A stretch of 59,383 nucleotides of DNA, taken from contig CAZKFA010000005.1 in the NCBI GenBank assembly GCA_964551925.1, positions 1-59,383 of the forward strand, written 5' to 3'. A model generated the notes under the pieces. That model did no database searches, was not told the origin of the DNA, and saw only the letters and a program-made list of their open reading frames with translations. Position 1 is the first letter of the stretch; every line of letters begins with the position of its first letter. The position numbers and the translations under genes were made by a program. Positions 59,352 to 59,383 of the stretch are shown here, one piece after another. This DNA comes from CAZKFA01 sp964551925. Its GTDB lineage: Bacteria > Cyanobacteriota > Vampirovibrionia > LMEP-6097.

Positions 59352-59383
59352 TCCCAGCACTGAGCTATCTGGGATTGTGGTTT
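59352..59383 (-). pseudogene. Truncated tRNA-Asn copy at the window edge
   Basis: 26 bp at 59358-59383 are identical to 59233-59258, which covers the tRNA-Asn D-arm, acceptor 5' strand and upstream flank. The rest of the tRNA is missing or scrambled. It may be a decayed duplicate or an assembly artefact at a scaffold end. Confidence 0.5.

Noticed and set aside
1..59383. CRISPR arrays, rRNA genes, complete insertion sequences or an integrase
   Set aside because: I looked for evenly spaced identical repeats, rRNA motifs, transposase and recombinase motifs, and saw none.

Overview
This 59.4-kb window looks like a scaffold from a metagenome assembly. It has four runs of exactly 100 N, an open reading frame cut by the left edge and a repeated tRNA fragment at the right edge. 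The DNA is AT-rich. The gene set is that of a free-living, Gram-negative-type flagellated bacterium. GroES, the C-terminus of EF-Ts and the presence of LL-diaminopimelate aminotransferase recall the Cyanobacteria/Melainabacteria lineage. That placement is an inference from memory of the families, not from a database search.

Layout. (1) 1-3719: the 3' part of a large repetitive surface or fibre protein with nine 17-residue repeats and a C1q-like end. (2) 3716-7984: AAA-ATPase/DUF4143, quinolinate synthase, and an exported subtilase. (3) 8292-10083: groES-groEL, with a gap inside groEL. (4) 10174-16008, minus strand: two hypothetical genes, then an arginase-fold protein lacking most metal ligands, argB, rnc, accB, efp and comF. 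(5) 16061-22672, minus strand: membrane protein, RodZ-like protein, truB, rbfA, infB, ylxR, nusA. (6) 22849-34320: a Bax-inhibitor-like protein, a hypothetical gene, and a ribosomal block from rplB to secY that lacks both usual ends. (7) 34537-47166: small hypothetical gene, icd (3' end in a gap), proB, two unreported small membrane proteins, glnA, two large unknown proteins (one VWA+FHA), dapL, cobS, cysS, ybeY. (8) 47172-49353: a flagellar cluster of hook/rod protein, FliK-like protein and FliJ. (9) 49492-55221: rpsB-tsf, tRNA-Leu, a divergent sigma-70-like protein, mutM, a 288-bp inverted-repeat element, an M48 peptidase and tRNA-Trp. (10) 55306-59383: a glycosyltransferase-like protein, SelO, and tRNA-Asn with tRNA debris.

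The most striking signal is regulatory. Five genes (a coiled-coil protein, a small basic protein, the fliK-like gene, fliJ, and a gene just upstream of the sigma-like gene) share one rigid promoter: a direct repeat of YTTAAYY with an 11-bp period, then exactly 9 bp, then a -10 hexamer, then 6 or 9 bp, then the start codon. The repeat has the TTAA-N7-TTAA form of the alphaproteobacterial CtrA box and also resembles the cyanobacterial Pho box, so an OmpR/PhoB-family response regulator is the likely partner. Many other genes also have the start codon only 6-9 nt after a good, often extended, -10 box, which suggests widespread leaderless transcription. A family of seven REP-like palindromes (core TACTATACA-S-TGTATARTA) is scattered between genes.
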